Of a DNA stretch of 44,959 nucleotides, positions 1 to 10,206 are shown one piece after another (the first letter of the stretch is position 1; each line of letters opens with the position of its first letter). The notes beneath the pieces were generated by a model. It was not told the origin of the DNA and did not search any database. It worked only from the letters and a program-made list of their open reading frames with translations. The DNA comes from Halomonas sp. NO4 (GTDB taxonomy: Bacteria; Pseudomonadota; Gammaproteobacteria; Pseudomonadales; Halomonadaceae). The stretch is taken from assembly GCF_010994375.1 (NCBI RefSeq), contig NZ_WHMA01000018.1:16089-61047 (forward strand), read 5' to 3'. A program made the translations under genes and the position numbers.

Positions 1-24
1 ACATGATGACGGCGGGATCGCTGA

Positions 25-100
<76 letters not shown>

Positions 101-137
101 ACGGCTGGCTGAATCAGCGTGGCGTGCTCCGAATCGG

Positions 138-213
138 TGGCTCCCCGAGCAGGACTCGAACCTGCGACCCAATGATTAACAGTCATTTGCTCTACCAACT
201 GAGCTATCGGGGA
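138..213 (-). tRNA. tRNA-Asn (GTT), copy 2
   Basis: The reverse strand gives a canonical tRNA-Asn: acceptor TCCCCGA pairs fully with TCGGGGA, the D loop, T arm and GTT anticodon are standard, and CCA is encoded at 138-140. It lies 37 bp from copy 1 on the same strand, so it precedes copy 1 in the transcript. This is the intact copy. Confidence 0.97.
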
Positions 214-322
214 ATGGCCTCGAGCACGGTGCGTAGTATACGGATCGCTTCCGGCAGGTCAAGGACCGATTGGTGCGGCGGGTAGCCGGCGCCGATCCCT
301 CGGCCCAACGGAAGGCCACGAA

Positions 323-361
323 CGACAGCGCCCGCTCGCGGGAGGCGAGCGGGCGCTGTCG
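323..361 (-). terminator. Strong GC hairpin after tRNA-Met
   Basis: A perfect 17-bp inverted repeat (323-339 with 345-361) closes a 5-nt loop. It sits directly 3' of tRNA-Met on the minus strand. No T-run follows on either strand, so it is terminator-like in structure only. It could instead be a processing or Rho-associated stem between tRNA-Met and the two tRNA-Asn genes. Confidence 0.5.
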
Positions 362-368
362 ACATGTC

Positions 369-445
369 TGGTGGCTACGCCCTGACTCGAACAGGGGACC
401 CCATCATTATGAGTGATGTGCTCTAACCAACTGAGCTACGTAGCC
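369..445 (-). tRNA. tRNA-Met (CAT), elongator type
   Basis: The reverse strand begins GGCTACG, pairs with CGTAGCC, and ends in A plus encoded CCA. The anticodon loop is CTCATAA. The full pattern closely matches Escherichia coli elongator tRNA-Met (metT/metU). The first acceptor pair is a normal G-C, which argues against an initiator tRNA. Confidence 0.97.
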
Positions 446-528
446 TTTTTCACTCACCCGAGAGGCATCCCGGGCAACGGGGGTGAATTATGCACGGCCC
501 CCGCCGCCAAGGCAAGCCTTGATCGGGC

Positions 529-1494
529 TCAGCCTTCGAGGCCGAGCTCGGACCGCACCGCCGGCAGCGCCGGGTCGCCGTCACGGGTGGTCACGCCCTC
601 GAGCCAGCCGTCCAGCACCTCGGGATTGGCCTGCAGATAGTCACGGGCCGCTGCCCGGGGGTCCGCCCCTGCATCCATGATCTCGCCCATCAGCCGGTTC
701 TCCATCTCCAGGGTGAACTCGAGGTTCTCCAGCAGGGTGCCGACGTTGCCGCACTCTTCGGCGTAGCCGCCGCGGGTGTTGGTGTAGACGGTGGCTCCGC
801 CCAGGTTGGGGCCGAAATAGTCGTCGGCCCCTTCCAGGTAGGCCATGTCGAAGTTGGTGTTCATGGGGTGCGGCTCCCAGCCGAGGAACACCATCCACTC
901 CTCGTTGGGCACCCGCGCCCGCAGCTCGGCGAGCATGCCGGCCTCGCTGGAATCGACCAGCTGCCAGTCGCCCAGGCCGAAGGCGTCGTCGTCGATCATG
1001 TCCTGGATCAGCTGGTTGCCGTCGTTGCCCGCCTCGATGCCGTGCAGCCGCGAATCGAACTGCTCGGCATGCGCGTCGAGGTCGGCCACCGAGGTGACAC
1101 CGGCGTCATGGACATACTGCGGCACCGCCAGGGTGTACTTGGCCCCCTCCAGATTGGCGCCAAGACGGTCGACGCTGCCCTCCTCGATGTAGGGATCGCT
1201 GATCGAGGCCATGGACGGCATCCAGTTACCCAGGAAGACATCGAAATCGCCGTTCTTCATGCCCGAGTAGGCAATGGGCACCGAGACGGTATCCACGCGG
1301 GTCTCGTAGCCCATGGCCTCGAGCACCTCGGTGGTCAGCGCCGTGGTGGCGGTGATATCGGTCCAGCCCACCTCGGCGAAGCGCACGGTGCTGCAGCTCT
1401 CAGGCTCGGCAGCGGAAATCGGTGAGGCAGCAAGGCCCAGCGCCACGGCGCCCAGGCCCAGGGTCATGCGGTGCGACAGGTTGGTGTTATTCAT
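529..1494 (-). CDS. choX: Choline ABC transporter periplasmic binding protein ChoX-like
   Basis: This 321-aa protein has a signal peptide (residues 1 to about 29, ending AASPISAA) followed by an OpuAC-type betaine/choline-binding fold. Residues W44, D46, W91, Y120, N157 and W206 sit one position away from the aromatic box and polar ligands described for Sinorhizobium meliloti ChoX, supporting choline as ligand. The motifs GWTD, LGNWMP and GWEPHPMN are visible. It is transcribed away from betI across a short shared region, so it should supply choline to the Bet enzymes. The matching permease and ATPase (choW, choV) are not in the window, so it may act with a transporter encoded elsewhere. The ATG at 1494 gives a clean signal peptide. 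Confidence 0.88.
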   Translation of the reverse strand: MNNTNLSHRMTLGLGAVALGLAASPISAAEPESCSTVRFAEVGWTDITATTALTTEVLEAMGYETRVDTVSVPIAYSGMKNGDFDVFLGNWMPSMASISDPYIEEGSVDRLGANLEGAKYTLAVPQYVHDAGVTSVADLDAHAEQFDSRLHGIEAGNDGNQLIQDMIDDDAFGLGDWQLVDSSEAGMLAELRARVPNEEWMVFLGWEPHPMNTNFDMAYLEGADDYFGPNLGGATVYTNTRGGYAEECGNVGTLLENLEFTLEMENRLMGEIMDAGADPRAAARDYLQANPEVLDGWLEGVTTRDGDPALPAVRSELGLEG

Positions 1495-1519
1495 CGGTTT
1501 CCCTCCGGTTGGACACTTG

Positions 1520-1525
1520 AGTATA
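1520..1525 (-). promoter_or_regulatory. Candidate -10 box for choX
   Basis: The minus strand reads TATACT, 26 bases upstream of the choX ATG. No convincing -35 hexamer lies 16-18 bp further upstream, so an activator or a weak -35 would be needed. The BetI-type dyad at 1553-1578 lies just upstream, where a repressor could act on both divergent promoters. Confidence 0.35.
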
Positions 1526-1552
1526 GCCGCGGCGGCAAGACCGGCGGCGGCC

Positions 1553-1578
1553 CTTTATTGATTGAACGTTCAATAAAG
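1553..1578. promoter_or_regulatory. BetI-type operator, two overlapping dyads
   Basis: Two inverted repeats overlap here. The first is a perfect 14-bp palindrome, ATTGAACGTTCAAT (1561-1574). The second has 8-bp arms CTTTATTG (1553-1560) and CAATAAAG (1571-1578), with its centre shifted 2 bp. TetR-family repressors often bind such sites as paired dimers, and BetI, encoded next door, is the natural candidate. The site lies between choX and betI and could control both directions. Confidence 0.7.
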
Positions 1579-1655
1579 AAATGGCAAGCTGTGCACATGT
1601 TAACCACGTCTCGCGGTGTGGTTGCAAGACGAAACCAGGAACAGGAGGCCGCAAG

Positions 1656-2273
1656 GTGCCCAAGGTCGGAATGGAACCCATCCGTCGACAGCAGCTGATC
1701 CAGGCAACGATGACCGCCATCGACGAGGTTGGCCTGGCGGATACGACGGTGATGCGCATCGCCCGTCACGCCGGCGTCTCGGCGGGGATCATCAGCCACT
1801 ACTTCGGCGGCAAGGATGGCCTGCTGGAAGCCACCATGCGCCAGATCCTCCACGATCTGGGCGAAGCGGTGGCGACCCGCCGCCAGGCCCTCGACGACAC
1901 CAGCCCGCGCGCTCACCTGGGAGCGATCATCGACGGCAACTTCGACCGTAGCCAGGTCACCGGCGCAGTGGCCAAGACCTGGCTCGCCTTCTGGGCCAGC
2001 AGCATGCACCAGCCACGCTTGGCCCGCCTGCAACGGGTCAACCACCGCCGGCTGCACTCCAATCTCTGTCACCAGTTCCGTCGTCTGATGCCGCGCCAAG
2101 AAGCTCACCGTGCCGCTGCCGGCCTGGCCGCGGTCATCGACGGGCTCTGGTTGCGCGGGGCCCTGACCCCGGGCAGCCTCGACGCCGACGGCGCCAGCCG
2201 CCTGGCCCATGCAGCGCTGGATCAACTGCTCGCCGGTCATGATCGTCCGGTCCACGCCCTGAGCATCAGCTAG
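1656..2273 (+). CDS. betI: TetR-family repressor BetI
   Basis: The product is a 205-aa DNA-binding repressor of choline-to-betaine genes. The GTG start at 1656 is preferred because it follows AGGAGG at 1643-1648 and gives the family's usual N-terminus (MPKVGMEPIRR); a longer in-frame reading from 1581 would run through the operator side. The TetR helix-turn-helix is visible as VSAGIISHYFGGKDGLLEATM near residues 41-61, close to E. coli BetI. It is first in the betIBA unit, 42 bp ahead of betB. Choline is the known inducer of this family. Confidence 0.95.
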   Translation: MPKVGMEPIRRQQLIQATMTAIDEVGLADTTVMRIARHAGVSAGIISHYFGGKDGLLEATMRQILHDLGEAVATRRQALDDTSPRAHLGAIIDGNFDRSQVTGAVAKTWLAFWASSMHQPRLARLQRVNHRRLHSNLCHQFRRLMPRQEAHRAAAGLAAVIDGLWLRGALTPGSLDADGASRLAHAALDQLLAGHDRPVHALSIS

Positions 2274-2315
2274 GCCGACACCCCCGACACCCACATGGCC
2301 CGAACAGGAGGCCCC

Positions 2316-3785
<1,470 letters not shown>

Positions 3786-3794
3786 GGAGACTCC

Positions 3795-5486
3795 ATGTCC
3801 CAGATTCGTGAATTCGACTACGTCATCATCGGTGCCGGCTCCGCCGGCAACGTGCTTGCTGCGCGGCTCACCGAAGACCCAGCCGTCCAGGTGCTGCTGC
3901 TGGAAGCCGGCGGCCCCGACCACCGCTTCGACTTCCGCACCCAGATGCCCGCGGCGCTCGCCTACCCGCTGCAGGGCAAGCGCTACAACTGGGCCTTCGA
4001 GACCGACCCCGAGCCGCACATGGACGGCCGACGTATGGAGTGCGGCCGCGGCAAGGGACTGGGCGGTTCCTCGCTGATCAACGGCATGTGCTACATCCGC
4101 GGCAACGCCCTGGACTACGACAACTGGGCCAAGACACCGGGCCTCGAAGACTGGACCTACGCCGACTGCCTGCCCTACTTCAAGAAGTCCGAAAGCCGCG
4201 ACATCGGCGAGAACGCCTACCACGGCGGCAACGGGCCGGTGAGCGTGACCACGCCGAAGGCCGGTAACAACCCCCTGTATCGCACCTTTATCGAGGCGGG
4301 CAAGCAGGCAGGCTACCCGGAGACCGAGGACGTCAACGGCTACCGGCAGGAGGGCTTCGGCCCCATGGACCGCTTCGTCACGCCCAATGGCCGGCGAGCC
4401 TCCACATCCCGCGGTTACCTCGACCAGGCCAAGGGGCGCGCGAATCTCACCATCGAGACTCGCGCCACCACCGACGTCGTCGAGTTCGAGGGCAAGCGTG
4501 CCGTGGGGGTGCGTTACCGTCGCCAGGGACAGGCGCAGCAGGTGATAGCCCGCCGCGAGGTACTGCTGTGTGCCGGGGCCATCGCCTCGCCGCAGATCCT
4601 GCAGCGCTCCGGCGTGGGCCCGGCCGACGTGCTCGATGAGTTCGGTATCACACCGGTGGCTGTCAACGACAACGTCGGCGCTCACCTCCAGGACCACTTG
4701 GAGATGTACATCCAGTACGAGTGTACCCAGCCCATCTCCCTCTACCCGGCGCTGAAGTGGTACAACCAGCCCAAGATCGGTGCCGAGTGGCTCTTTCTCG
4801 GCCGCGGCGTGGGCGCCAGCAACCAGTTCGAGGCGTGCGGCTTCATTCGGTCGAACCACGAAGAGCCGTGGCCCAACCTGCAGTACCACTTCCTGCCCAT
4901 CGCCATCAGCTACAACGGCAAGAGCGCGGTCCAGGCCCACGGCTTCCAGGCCCACGTGGGCTCCATGCGCTCTGAGAGCCGCGGGCGCATACGCCTCACC
5001 TCCCGCGACCCCGAGGCGGCACCGAGCATTCGCTTCAACTACATGTCCACCGCCAAGGACTGGCAGGAGTTCCGCGACGCCATCCGCCTGACCCGCGAGA
5101 TCATCGCCCAGCCCGCCTTCGATCCCTACCGCGGCCGGGAGATATCCCCGGGGCCGGACGTGCAGTCCGACGCCGAGTTGGACGCTTTCGTGCGCGCCCA
5201 CGCCGAGACCGCCTATCACCCCTGCGGCAGCTGCCGCATGGGCGAGGGTGATGACGCCGTGGTCGACGGCGCCGGACGCGTCCACGGCGTGGAAGGCCTT
5301 AGAGTGGTGGACGCCTCGCTTTTCCCGCTGATTCCCACCGGCAACCTCAACGCGCCGACGATCATGCTGGCCGAGAAGCTTGCCGACCGGATCCGTGGCC
5401 GCGAGCCGCTGCCGCGAAGCGATGCGCCCTACTTCGTGGCGAACGGCGCACCCGCCCGGAGCACGCCGCTGCGCGAGGCCGGCTGA
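3795..5486 (+). CDS. betA: Choline dehydrogenase
   Basis: This 563-aa GMC-family flavoprotein, membrane-associated in relatives, oxidises choline to betaine aldehyde. The N-terminal FAD-binding segment [17 protein letters not shown] starts near residue 9. The GMC signatures are the [10 protein letters not shown] region and the C-terminal catalytic pair, His in HPCGSCRMG and Asn in [15 protein letters not shown] lies just upstream of the ATG, overlapping the end of betB, so translation is probably coupled. It closes the betIBA unit and is followed by a strong intrinsic terminator. Confidence 0.97.
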   Translation: MSQIREFDYVIIGAGSAGNVLAARLTEDPAVQVLLLEAGGPDHRFDFRTQMPAALAYPLQGKRYNWAFETDPEPHMDGRRMECGRGKGLGGSSLINGMCYIRGNALDYDNWAKTPGLEDWTYADCLPYFKKSESRDIGENAYHGGNGPVSVTTPKAGNNPLYRTFIEAGKQAGYPETEDVNGYRQEGFGPMDRFVTPNGRRASTSRGYLDQAKGRANLTIETRATTDVVEFEGKRAVGVRYRRQGQAQQVIARREVLLCAGAIASPQILQRSGVGPADVLDEFGITPVAVNDNVGAHLQDHLEMYIQYECTQPISLYPALKWYNQPKIGAEWLFLGRGVGASNQFEACGFIRSNHEEPWPNLQYHFLPIAISYNGKSAVQAHGFQAHVGSMRSESRGRIRLTSRDPEAAPSIRFNYMSTAKDWQEFRDAIRLTREIIAQPAFDPYRGREISPGPDVQSDAELDAFVRAHAETAYHPCGSCRMGEGDDAVVDGAGRVHGVEGLRVVDASLFPLIPTGNLNAPTIMLAEKLADRIRGREPLPRSDAPYFVANGAPARSTPLREAG

Positions 5487-5508
5487 GCACCAACTGCCAC
5501 CACGCGAC

Positions 5509-5543
5509 GCGCCCCGCGCTGCTCAGGCAGCGCGGGGCGCTTT
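5509..5543 (+). terminator. Intrinsic terminator of betIBA
   Basis: A perfect 14-bp GC-rich stem (5509-5522 with 5527-5540) closes a TCAG tetraloop and is followed by TTT. It begins 22 bp after the betA stop codon. Confidence 0.85.
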
Positions 5544-5596
5544 CCAGTAGTAAGCTGCAGGGCTTGCGAAGCAGGCTACGGCAAGGGGCGCCGGGG

Positions 5597-5674
5597 GCAG
5601 GCCGGAGAGGGGGTCATTTGTCAGGGATGACAAATGTAGCGCCCAGGGTTCACAGCGCCCCCTCGCAGGCCTGC
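5597..5674. repeat. Nested stem-loop element between betA and fadE
   Basis: The outer stem pairs 5597-5603 with 5668-5674 and 5607-5613 with 5658-5664, separated by a 3x3 internal loop. It encloses a second perfect 9-bp hairpin, CATTTGTCA/TGACAAATG (5615-5623 with 5628-5636). No ORF explains it. The 307 bp between betA and fadE hold the bet terminator, this element and the palindrome at 5734-5771. It could be an intergenic palindromic repeat, a structured RNA, or (inner part) a protein-binding site. Confidence 0.5.
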
Positions 5675-5733
5675 CGCAGGATCAGCCCAGGGAAGCCTCC
5701 ATCCTGCTGGCCGGTTGCATGGGAATGGGCTAG

Positions 5734-5771
5734 TCTGCAAGAATTCGAACAGATGTTTGAATTCTTGCAGA
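5734..5771. promoter_or_regulatory. 38-bp palindrome upstream of fadE (putative PsrA-like operator)
   Basis: The arms of this inverted repeat match at all but one position plus the two central bases. Its core, TTCGAAC-AGAT-GTTTGAA, resembles the CAAAC-N4-GTTTG type of site bound by PsrA, a TetR-family fatty-acid regulator that controls fadE-type genes in pseudomonads. It ends 22 bp before the fadE ATG, a good position for repression. The symmetry runs well beyond a single TetR half-site pair. Confidence 0.65.
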
Positions 5772-5793
5772 TGATAACGACCTGGAGACGCCC

Positions 5794-8259
5794 ATGCTCA
5801 CCCTGATCCTGCTCGTGCTGGCCGTGGTCGGCCTGCTCGTCGTGATGCGCCGCGAGGCGGGCGCCCTGCCCGCCGTGGCCGTGCTGGCCGCCACCGGCGT
5901 GGCGAGCCTGCTGCTCGCTTCGACCCTGCTCGGCGTGCTACTGCTGGCGGGCGCCCTGGCGGTGGCCGCCGGCGGCCTGCCGGCGCTGCGCCGTCGGTGG
6001 CTCACCCCACGGCTCTTCGCGCTGTTCAAGAAGGTCGCACCCAAGGTTTCCGACACCGAGCGCATTGCCCTGGAAGCCGGCAGCGTGGCCTGGGACGGCG
6101 AGCTGTTCACCGGCCGGCCCGACTGGCAGCAGCTGCTGGGCTACCGGGACGACGGCCTGTCGGCGGAGGAGCGCGCTTTCCTCGACCACCAGTGCAACGT
6201 GGCGGCCGGAATGTGCAATGCCTGGGAGATCGCCAAGGAGCGTGCCGACCTGCCCCAGGAACTCTGGGACTACCTCAAGCAGGAGCGCTTCTTCGGCATG
6301 ATCATCCCGAAGGCGTATGGCGGCCTGGGCTTCTCGGCCAAGGCGCAGTCCCTGGTGCTGCAGAAGCTCGCCATCAACGAGATGCTGATGGTCACCGTGG
6401 GCGTGCCCAACTCGCTAGGCCCGGGCGAGCTGCTGCTCAAGTACGGCACCGATGCGCAGAAGAATCATTACCTGCCGCGGCTGGCCGATGGCCGCGAGAT
6501 TCCCTGCTTCGGCCTGACCGGCCCGCGCGCCGGCTCGGATGCGACCGCCCTGCCGGATACCGGCGTGGTGTGCAAGCAGAGGGTCAACGGCAAGGACATG
6601 CTCGGCGTGCGCCTCGACTTCGAAAAGCGCTGGATCACGCTCGCCCCCATCGCCACCGTGGTGGGCCTGGCCTTCCGGCTTTTCGACCCCGATCACCTGC
6701 TCGGCGACGAGGCTGACCGCGGCATCACCCTGGCGCTGATCCCCCGCGACACCGAGGGCATGGAGATCGGCCGCCGCCACCACCCCATCGGCAGCCCTTT
6801 CCTCAACGGCCCCATCAAGGGCAAGGACGTCTTCGTGCCGCTGGATACCATCATCGGCGGCGAGGCGATGATCGGCCAGGGCTGGCGCATGCTGGTCGAG
6901 TGCCTTTCGGTGGGCCGCTGCATCACCCTGCCCTCCGGCGCCACCGGCACCGCCCGCTACGCCATCGGCTGGAGCGGCGGCTTTGCGCGCATCCGCCGCC
7001 AGTTCAACGTTCCGGTGGCGGAGATGGAAGGCATCCAGGAACCGCTCGCCCGCATGTCAGGCCTCTTCTACATCGCCCGCGCGGCGGTCTATCAGACCGC
7101 CAACACCATCGACCATGGCGAGCAGCCGGCGGTGCCCTCGGCGATCCTCAAGAGCCAGCTCACCGAGTTCCAGCGCCGCATTCTCGGCGACGCTATGGAC
7201 ATCCACGGCGGCAAGGCGGTGACACTGGGGCCGCGCAACTACTTAGGGATAGGCTACAGCGCCAATCCGGTGGCGATCACCGTGGAAGGCGCCAACATCA
7301 TGACCCGCAACCTGATGATCTTTGGCCAGGGGGCGATCCGCTGCCATCCTTACGTCCTCGAGGAGCTGGCCGCTCAACAAGCCGACGACCTCCACGCCTT
7401 CGACCAGGCCGTCTTCGGCCACGCCGGGCTGATCCTCGGCAACGCCGCCCGCGCCTTGACCCAGGGGCTCGGCATCGGCCATGCCACGACACCCTTCGAC
7501 GCCACCGCCGCTCCCTATGCCCAGGCGATTGCGCGGCTGTCTGCCGGCTTCGGGCTGTGCAGCGATGCCGCCATGGCCAGTCTCGGCTCGAGCCTCAAGC
7601 AGCGCGAGATGCTCTCGGCGCGCCTCGGCGACGTGCTTGCCAACCTCTACCTGGCCTCGATGACCCTGAAACAGTGGCACGAGGGTAACCAAGTGGCCGG
7701 CGAAGCGGCCCTGCTGCACTACGCCTGCCAGTTCCTGCTGGAGCGCGCCGAGCAGGCCTTCGACGAGCTCTTCGACAACCTGCCCAGCCGCGCCCTGGGA
7801 CGTGCCCTGCGCGTGCTGGTGATGCCGCGGGGCAGGCGTTTCAAGCGCCCCCATGACGACCTGACCCGCGAGATCGCCCAGGCGGTCTCCCAGGATACCG
7901 CCCTGCGTCGCGCACTCCTCGGGACCGCCTGGCAGGCGAACGACGGCAGCCGTGACAATCCCCTGGCGCACTACAATGCCCTGCTGGCGACGCAGGAGCG
8001 CGCCGAGTCGCTCTACCGTCGGGTCAACAAGGCCCATGCCAAGGGCGAGATACCCGCCACCGCTCTGCACCCCGAGCAGCGGGTCGAAGAAGCGCTCAAG
8101 GCCGGCATCATCAGCGACGACGACGCCACCTTCATGCGCGAGCGCGAGGCCGAGGTACTCGAGCTGCTCAGCGTGGACGACTTCGAGTACGACGCCTTCG
8201 TGATCGACAAGTCCAAGGTGCTACGCCACCCTACAGCGGCCACACCAACAGGATCATAG
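5794..8259 (+). CDS. fadE: Acyl-CoA dehydrogenase FadE
   Basis: This 821-aa flavoenzyme catalyses the first oxidation of fatty acid beta-oxidation, acyl-CoA to trans-2-enoyl-CoA. The length and order match E. coli FadE: two N-terminal hydrophobic segments (about residues 1-17 and 25-50), the acyl-CoA dehydrogenase core with FGMIIPKAYGGLGFS and GLTGPRAGSDA, and a long C-terminal domain typical of FadE rather than of short acyl-CoA dehydrogenases. GGAG lies close upstream of the ATG. The large palindrome just upstream suggests control by a fatty-acid-sensing repressor. Its last 29 bp overlap the convergent permease gene. Confidence 0.95.
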   Translation: MLTLILLVLAVVGLLVVMRREAGALPAVAVLAATGVASLLLASTLLGVLLLAGALAVAAGGLPALRRRWLTPRLFALFKKVAPKVSDTERIALEAGSVAWDGELFTGRPDWQQLLGYRDDGLSAEERAFLDHQCNVAAGMCNAWEIAKERADLPQELWDYLKQERFFGMIIPKAYGGLGFSAKAQSLVLQKLAINEMLMVTVGVPNSLGPGELLLKYGTDAQKNHYLPRLADGREIPCFGLTGPRAGSDATALPDTGVVCKQRVNGKDMLGVRLDFEKRWITLAPIATVVGLAFRLFDPDHLLGDEADRGITLALIPRDTEGMEIGRRHHPIGSPFLNGPIKGKDVFVPLDTIIGGEAMIGQGWRMLVECLSVGRCITLPSGATGTARYAIGWSGGFARIRRQFNVPVAEMEGIQEPLARMSGLFYIARAAVYQTANTIDHGEQPAVPSAILKSQLTEFQRRILGDAMDIHGGKAVTLGPRNYLGIGYSANPVAITVEGANIMTRNLMIFGQGAIRCHPYVLEELAAQQADDLHAFDQAVFGHAGLILGNAARALTQGLGIGHATTPFDATAAPYAQAIARLSAGFGLCSDAAMASLGSSLKQREMLSARLGDVLANLYLASMTLKQWHEGNQVAGEAALLHYACQFLLERAEQAFDELFDNLPSRALGRALRVLVMPRGRRFKRPHDDLTREIAQAVSQDTALRRALLGTAWQANDGSRDNPLAHYNALLATQERAESLYRRVNKAHAKGEIPATALHPEQRVEEALKAGIISDDDATFMREREAEVLELLSVDDFEYDAFVIDKSKVLRHPTAATPTGS

Positions 8260-10081
8260 GAATGGCCAGCGCCACCACTAACATCGACAGCGGCACCCCC
8301 AGCTTCCAGAAATCGCTGAACCGGTAGCCACCGGGCCCCAGCACCAGGGTGTTGGACTGGTGGCCGATGGGCGTGAGAAAGGCGCAGGAGGCACTGACCG
8401 CCACCGCCATCAGGAAGGGGTCGGGGGAGACGCCGAACCCCGAGGCCAAGCTGGCCGCGATGGGTGCCATCAACAGTGCCGCCGCCGCATTGTTGATGAC
8501 GTTGGACAACATCATCGACAACGCGAACAGGGCTAGAAGCGTTACCACCACCGGCCAATCACTGCCGAAAACGAGCAACCCATCGGCAACCAGCGCCGCC
8601 CCGCCGCTGCTCTCCAGCGCCTCGCCCACCGGTATCATCGCCGCCAGCAACACCAGCACCGGCCCGTCGATGGCCTGGTAGGCGTCGCGCAGGGGCAACA
8701 CGCCGATCAGAAGTGACAGCAGGGCCGCCAGGGAGAGCGCCACCGCCGCCGGCAGCAGATCCAGCACCATGGCAAGGATCGCCGCGGCAAAGACGGCGAT
8801 CGACATCAGCAGCAGGCGGGGCTGGCCCAGCGTCAGGTTGCGACTGGCCAGCGGCAGGCAACCGAGCGTGCCCAGACTCTCGGAAAGCTCGCTCTCCCCG
8901 CCTTGCAGCAGCAGCACATCGCCGGCGCGAAAGCGGATGTCGCGCAGACGCTGCTTGAGGCGTCCCCCGTCGCGAGCCACCGCCACCAGGTGCAGGCCGA
9001 ACTGGTTGTGCAGGCGCAGCTGGGTGACGGTGCGATTGATCATCATGGAATCGTTGCGCACCACCGCCTCGACGAGCTGCAGCCCCTCGGTATCGACACG
9101 CGTCCTCTTCTCCTTCTCCTTGCCCTGCCCCTGGCGCGCCTGGTTCTGCGCGGCTTTGGTTGCCGCTGCCTCATCGCCCCCCTCTTCGTCAGCCGGCTGG
9201 GCCCCCACCCTCAGGCCCGCCTTGTCCTCAAGCAGCTTCATCTCCTCGGGTCCCGCTTCCACCAGCAGGATGTCGCCCTCGCGCAGCTGGCCATGAAAGG
9301 CGTGCCCGGCCCGCCGCGTCTCGCCGCGCACCACCGCGAGTACCGGGATGGTCTCCTCCAGTTCACGGTGCAGATCGGAAAGCGTCCAGCCAACCGCCTT
9401 GGCGCCCTCCTCCACCTCCAGTTCCACCAGGTAGTTGGCGGTATCGAACATGGCATCGGTGGTGGCCTTCCCGGCCCGCCGTGGTACCAGGCGCCAGCCC
9501 ACCAAGACAATAAAAGCGAAGCCTGCCAACGCCACCGACGCCCCCACCGGGAAGAAGGCGAACATCCCGAAGGCCTCGCCCGTGAGGTCGCCGCGATAGC
9601 TGGCAATGATGATATTAGGGGGTGTGCCGATGAGGGTGGTGAGCCCGCCGAGCAGCGAGCCGAAGGCGAGCGGCATCAGCAGCAGCGACGGCGAGGCATC
9701 GTGCTCACGAGCCAGGCGCATGGCTACCGGCAACAGCAGGGCCAGGGCGCCGACGTTGTTCATGAACCCGGAGATCACGACCACCGTGCCGATGAGCGCC
9801 ACCAGCTGGAAAAAGAGCCGATCGCCGACCTTGAGCACCTGGTCGGCGATCACGTCCACCAGGCCGGAGCGTTCGAAGCCGCGACTGAGCACCAGCACGG
9901 CGGCCACGGTGATCACCGCCGGATGACCGAAGCCGAGAAACGCCTCGCCGGCTGGCACCAGGCCCAGCAGCACCGAGCCGAGCAGCGCCAATAGCGCTAC
10001 CAGGTCGTAGCGAAAGCGCCCCCAGACAAAGGCCATCAGGGTCAGCCCGAGCACCAGAAACACCAGGGTGCTGTCGGCCAT
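8231..10081 (-). CDS. SLC13-family permease with two RCK_C (TrkA-C) domains
   Basis: The product is a 616-aa inner-membrane transporter of the ion-transporter superfamily. N-terminal and C-terminal blocks of membrane helices flank a cytoplasmic middle with two TrkA-C-like domains (roughly residues 210-300 and 350-430), joined by a charged linker rich in E, K, Q and A. Helical re-entrant motifs are visible: GGLTTLIGTPPN in the first half and the SNVINNAAAAL/TPIGHQSN pair in the second. The substrate (dicarboxylate, sulfate or other anion) cannot be read from sequence. The ATG at 10081 has GGGAGGTGA upstream; longer in-frame starts run into the preceding terminator. Confidence 0.85.
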   Translation of the reverse strand: MADSTLVFLVLGLTLMAFVWGRFRYDLVALLALLGSVLLGLVPAGEAFLGFGHPAVITVAAVLVLSRGFERSGLVDVIADQVLKVGDRLFFQLVALIGTVVVISGFMNNVGALALLLPVAMRLAREHDASPSLLLMPLAFGSLLGGLTTLIGTPPNIIIASYRGDLTGEAFGMFAFFPVGASVALAGFAFIVLVGWRLVPRRAGKATTDAMFDTANYLVELEVEEGAKAVGWTLSDLHRELEETIPVLAVVRGETRRAGHAFHGQLREGDILLVEAGPEEMKLLEDKAGLRVGAQPADEEGGDEAAATKAAQNQARQGQGKEKEKRTRVDTEGLQLVEAVVRNDSMMINRTVTQLRLHNQFGLHLVAVARDGGRLKQRLRDIRFRAGDVLLLQGGESELSESLGTLGCLPLASRNLTLGQPRLLLMSIAVFAAAILAMVLDLLPAAVALSLAALLSLLIGVLPLRDAYQAIDGPVLVLLAAMIPVGEALESSGGAALVADGLLVFGSDWPVVVTLLALFALSMMLSNVINNAAAALLMAPIAASLASGFGVSPDPFLMAVAVSASCAFLTPIGHQSNTLVLGPGGYRFSDFWKLGVPLSMLVVALAIPMILLVWPL

Positions 10082-10163
10082 GCGGTCACCTCCCTGTGAT
10101 GATGGGTTGCCGACAGCATCGCCAGCCAGGCCGTTGGCGGACAAGTCCTTTTGGCATTGTGGG

Positions 10164-10189
10164 CAAAAAAACCCGGCCGAGGCCGGGTC
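10164..10189 (-). terminator. Intrinsic terminator of the acyl-CoA operon
   Basis: On the minus strand, a GACCCGGCC/GGCCGGGT hairpin is followed by seven T residues (A-run at 10165-10171 on the plus strand). It lies about 20 bp downstream of the crotonase stop and separates that operon from the permease. Confidence 0.85.
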
Positions 10190-10206
10190 GGTCACGCGGC
10201 AGGGAG

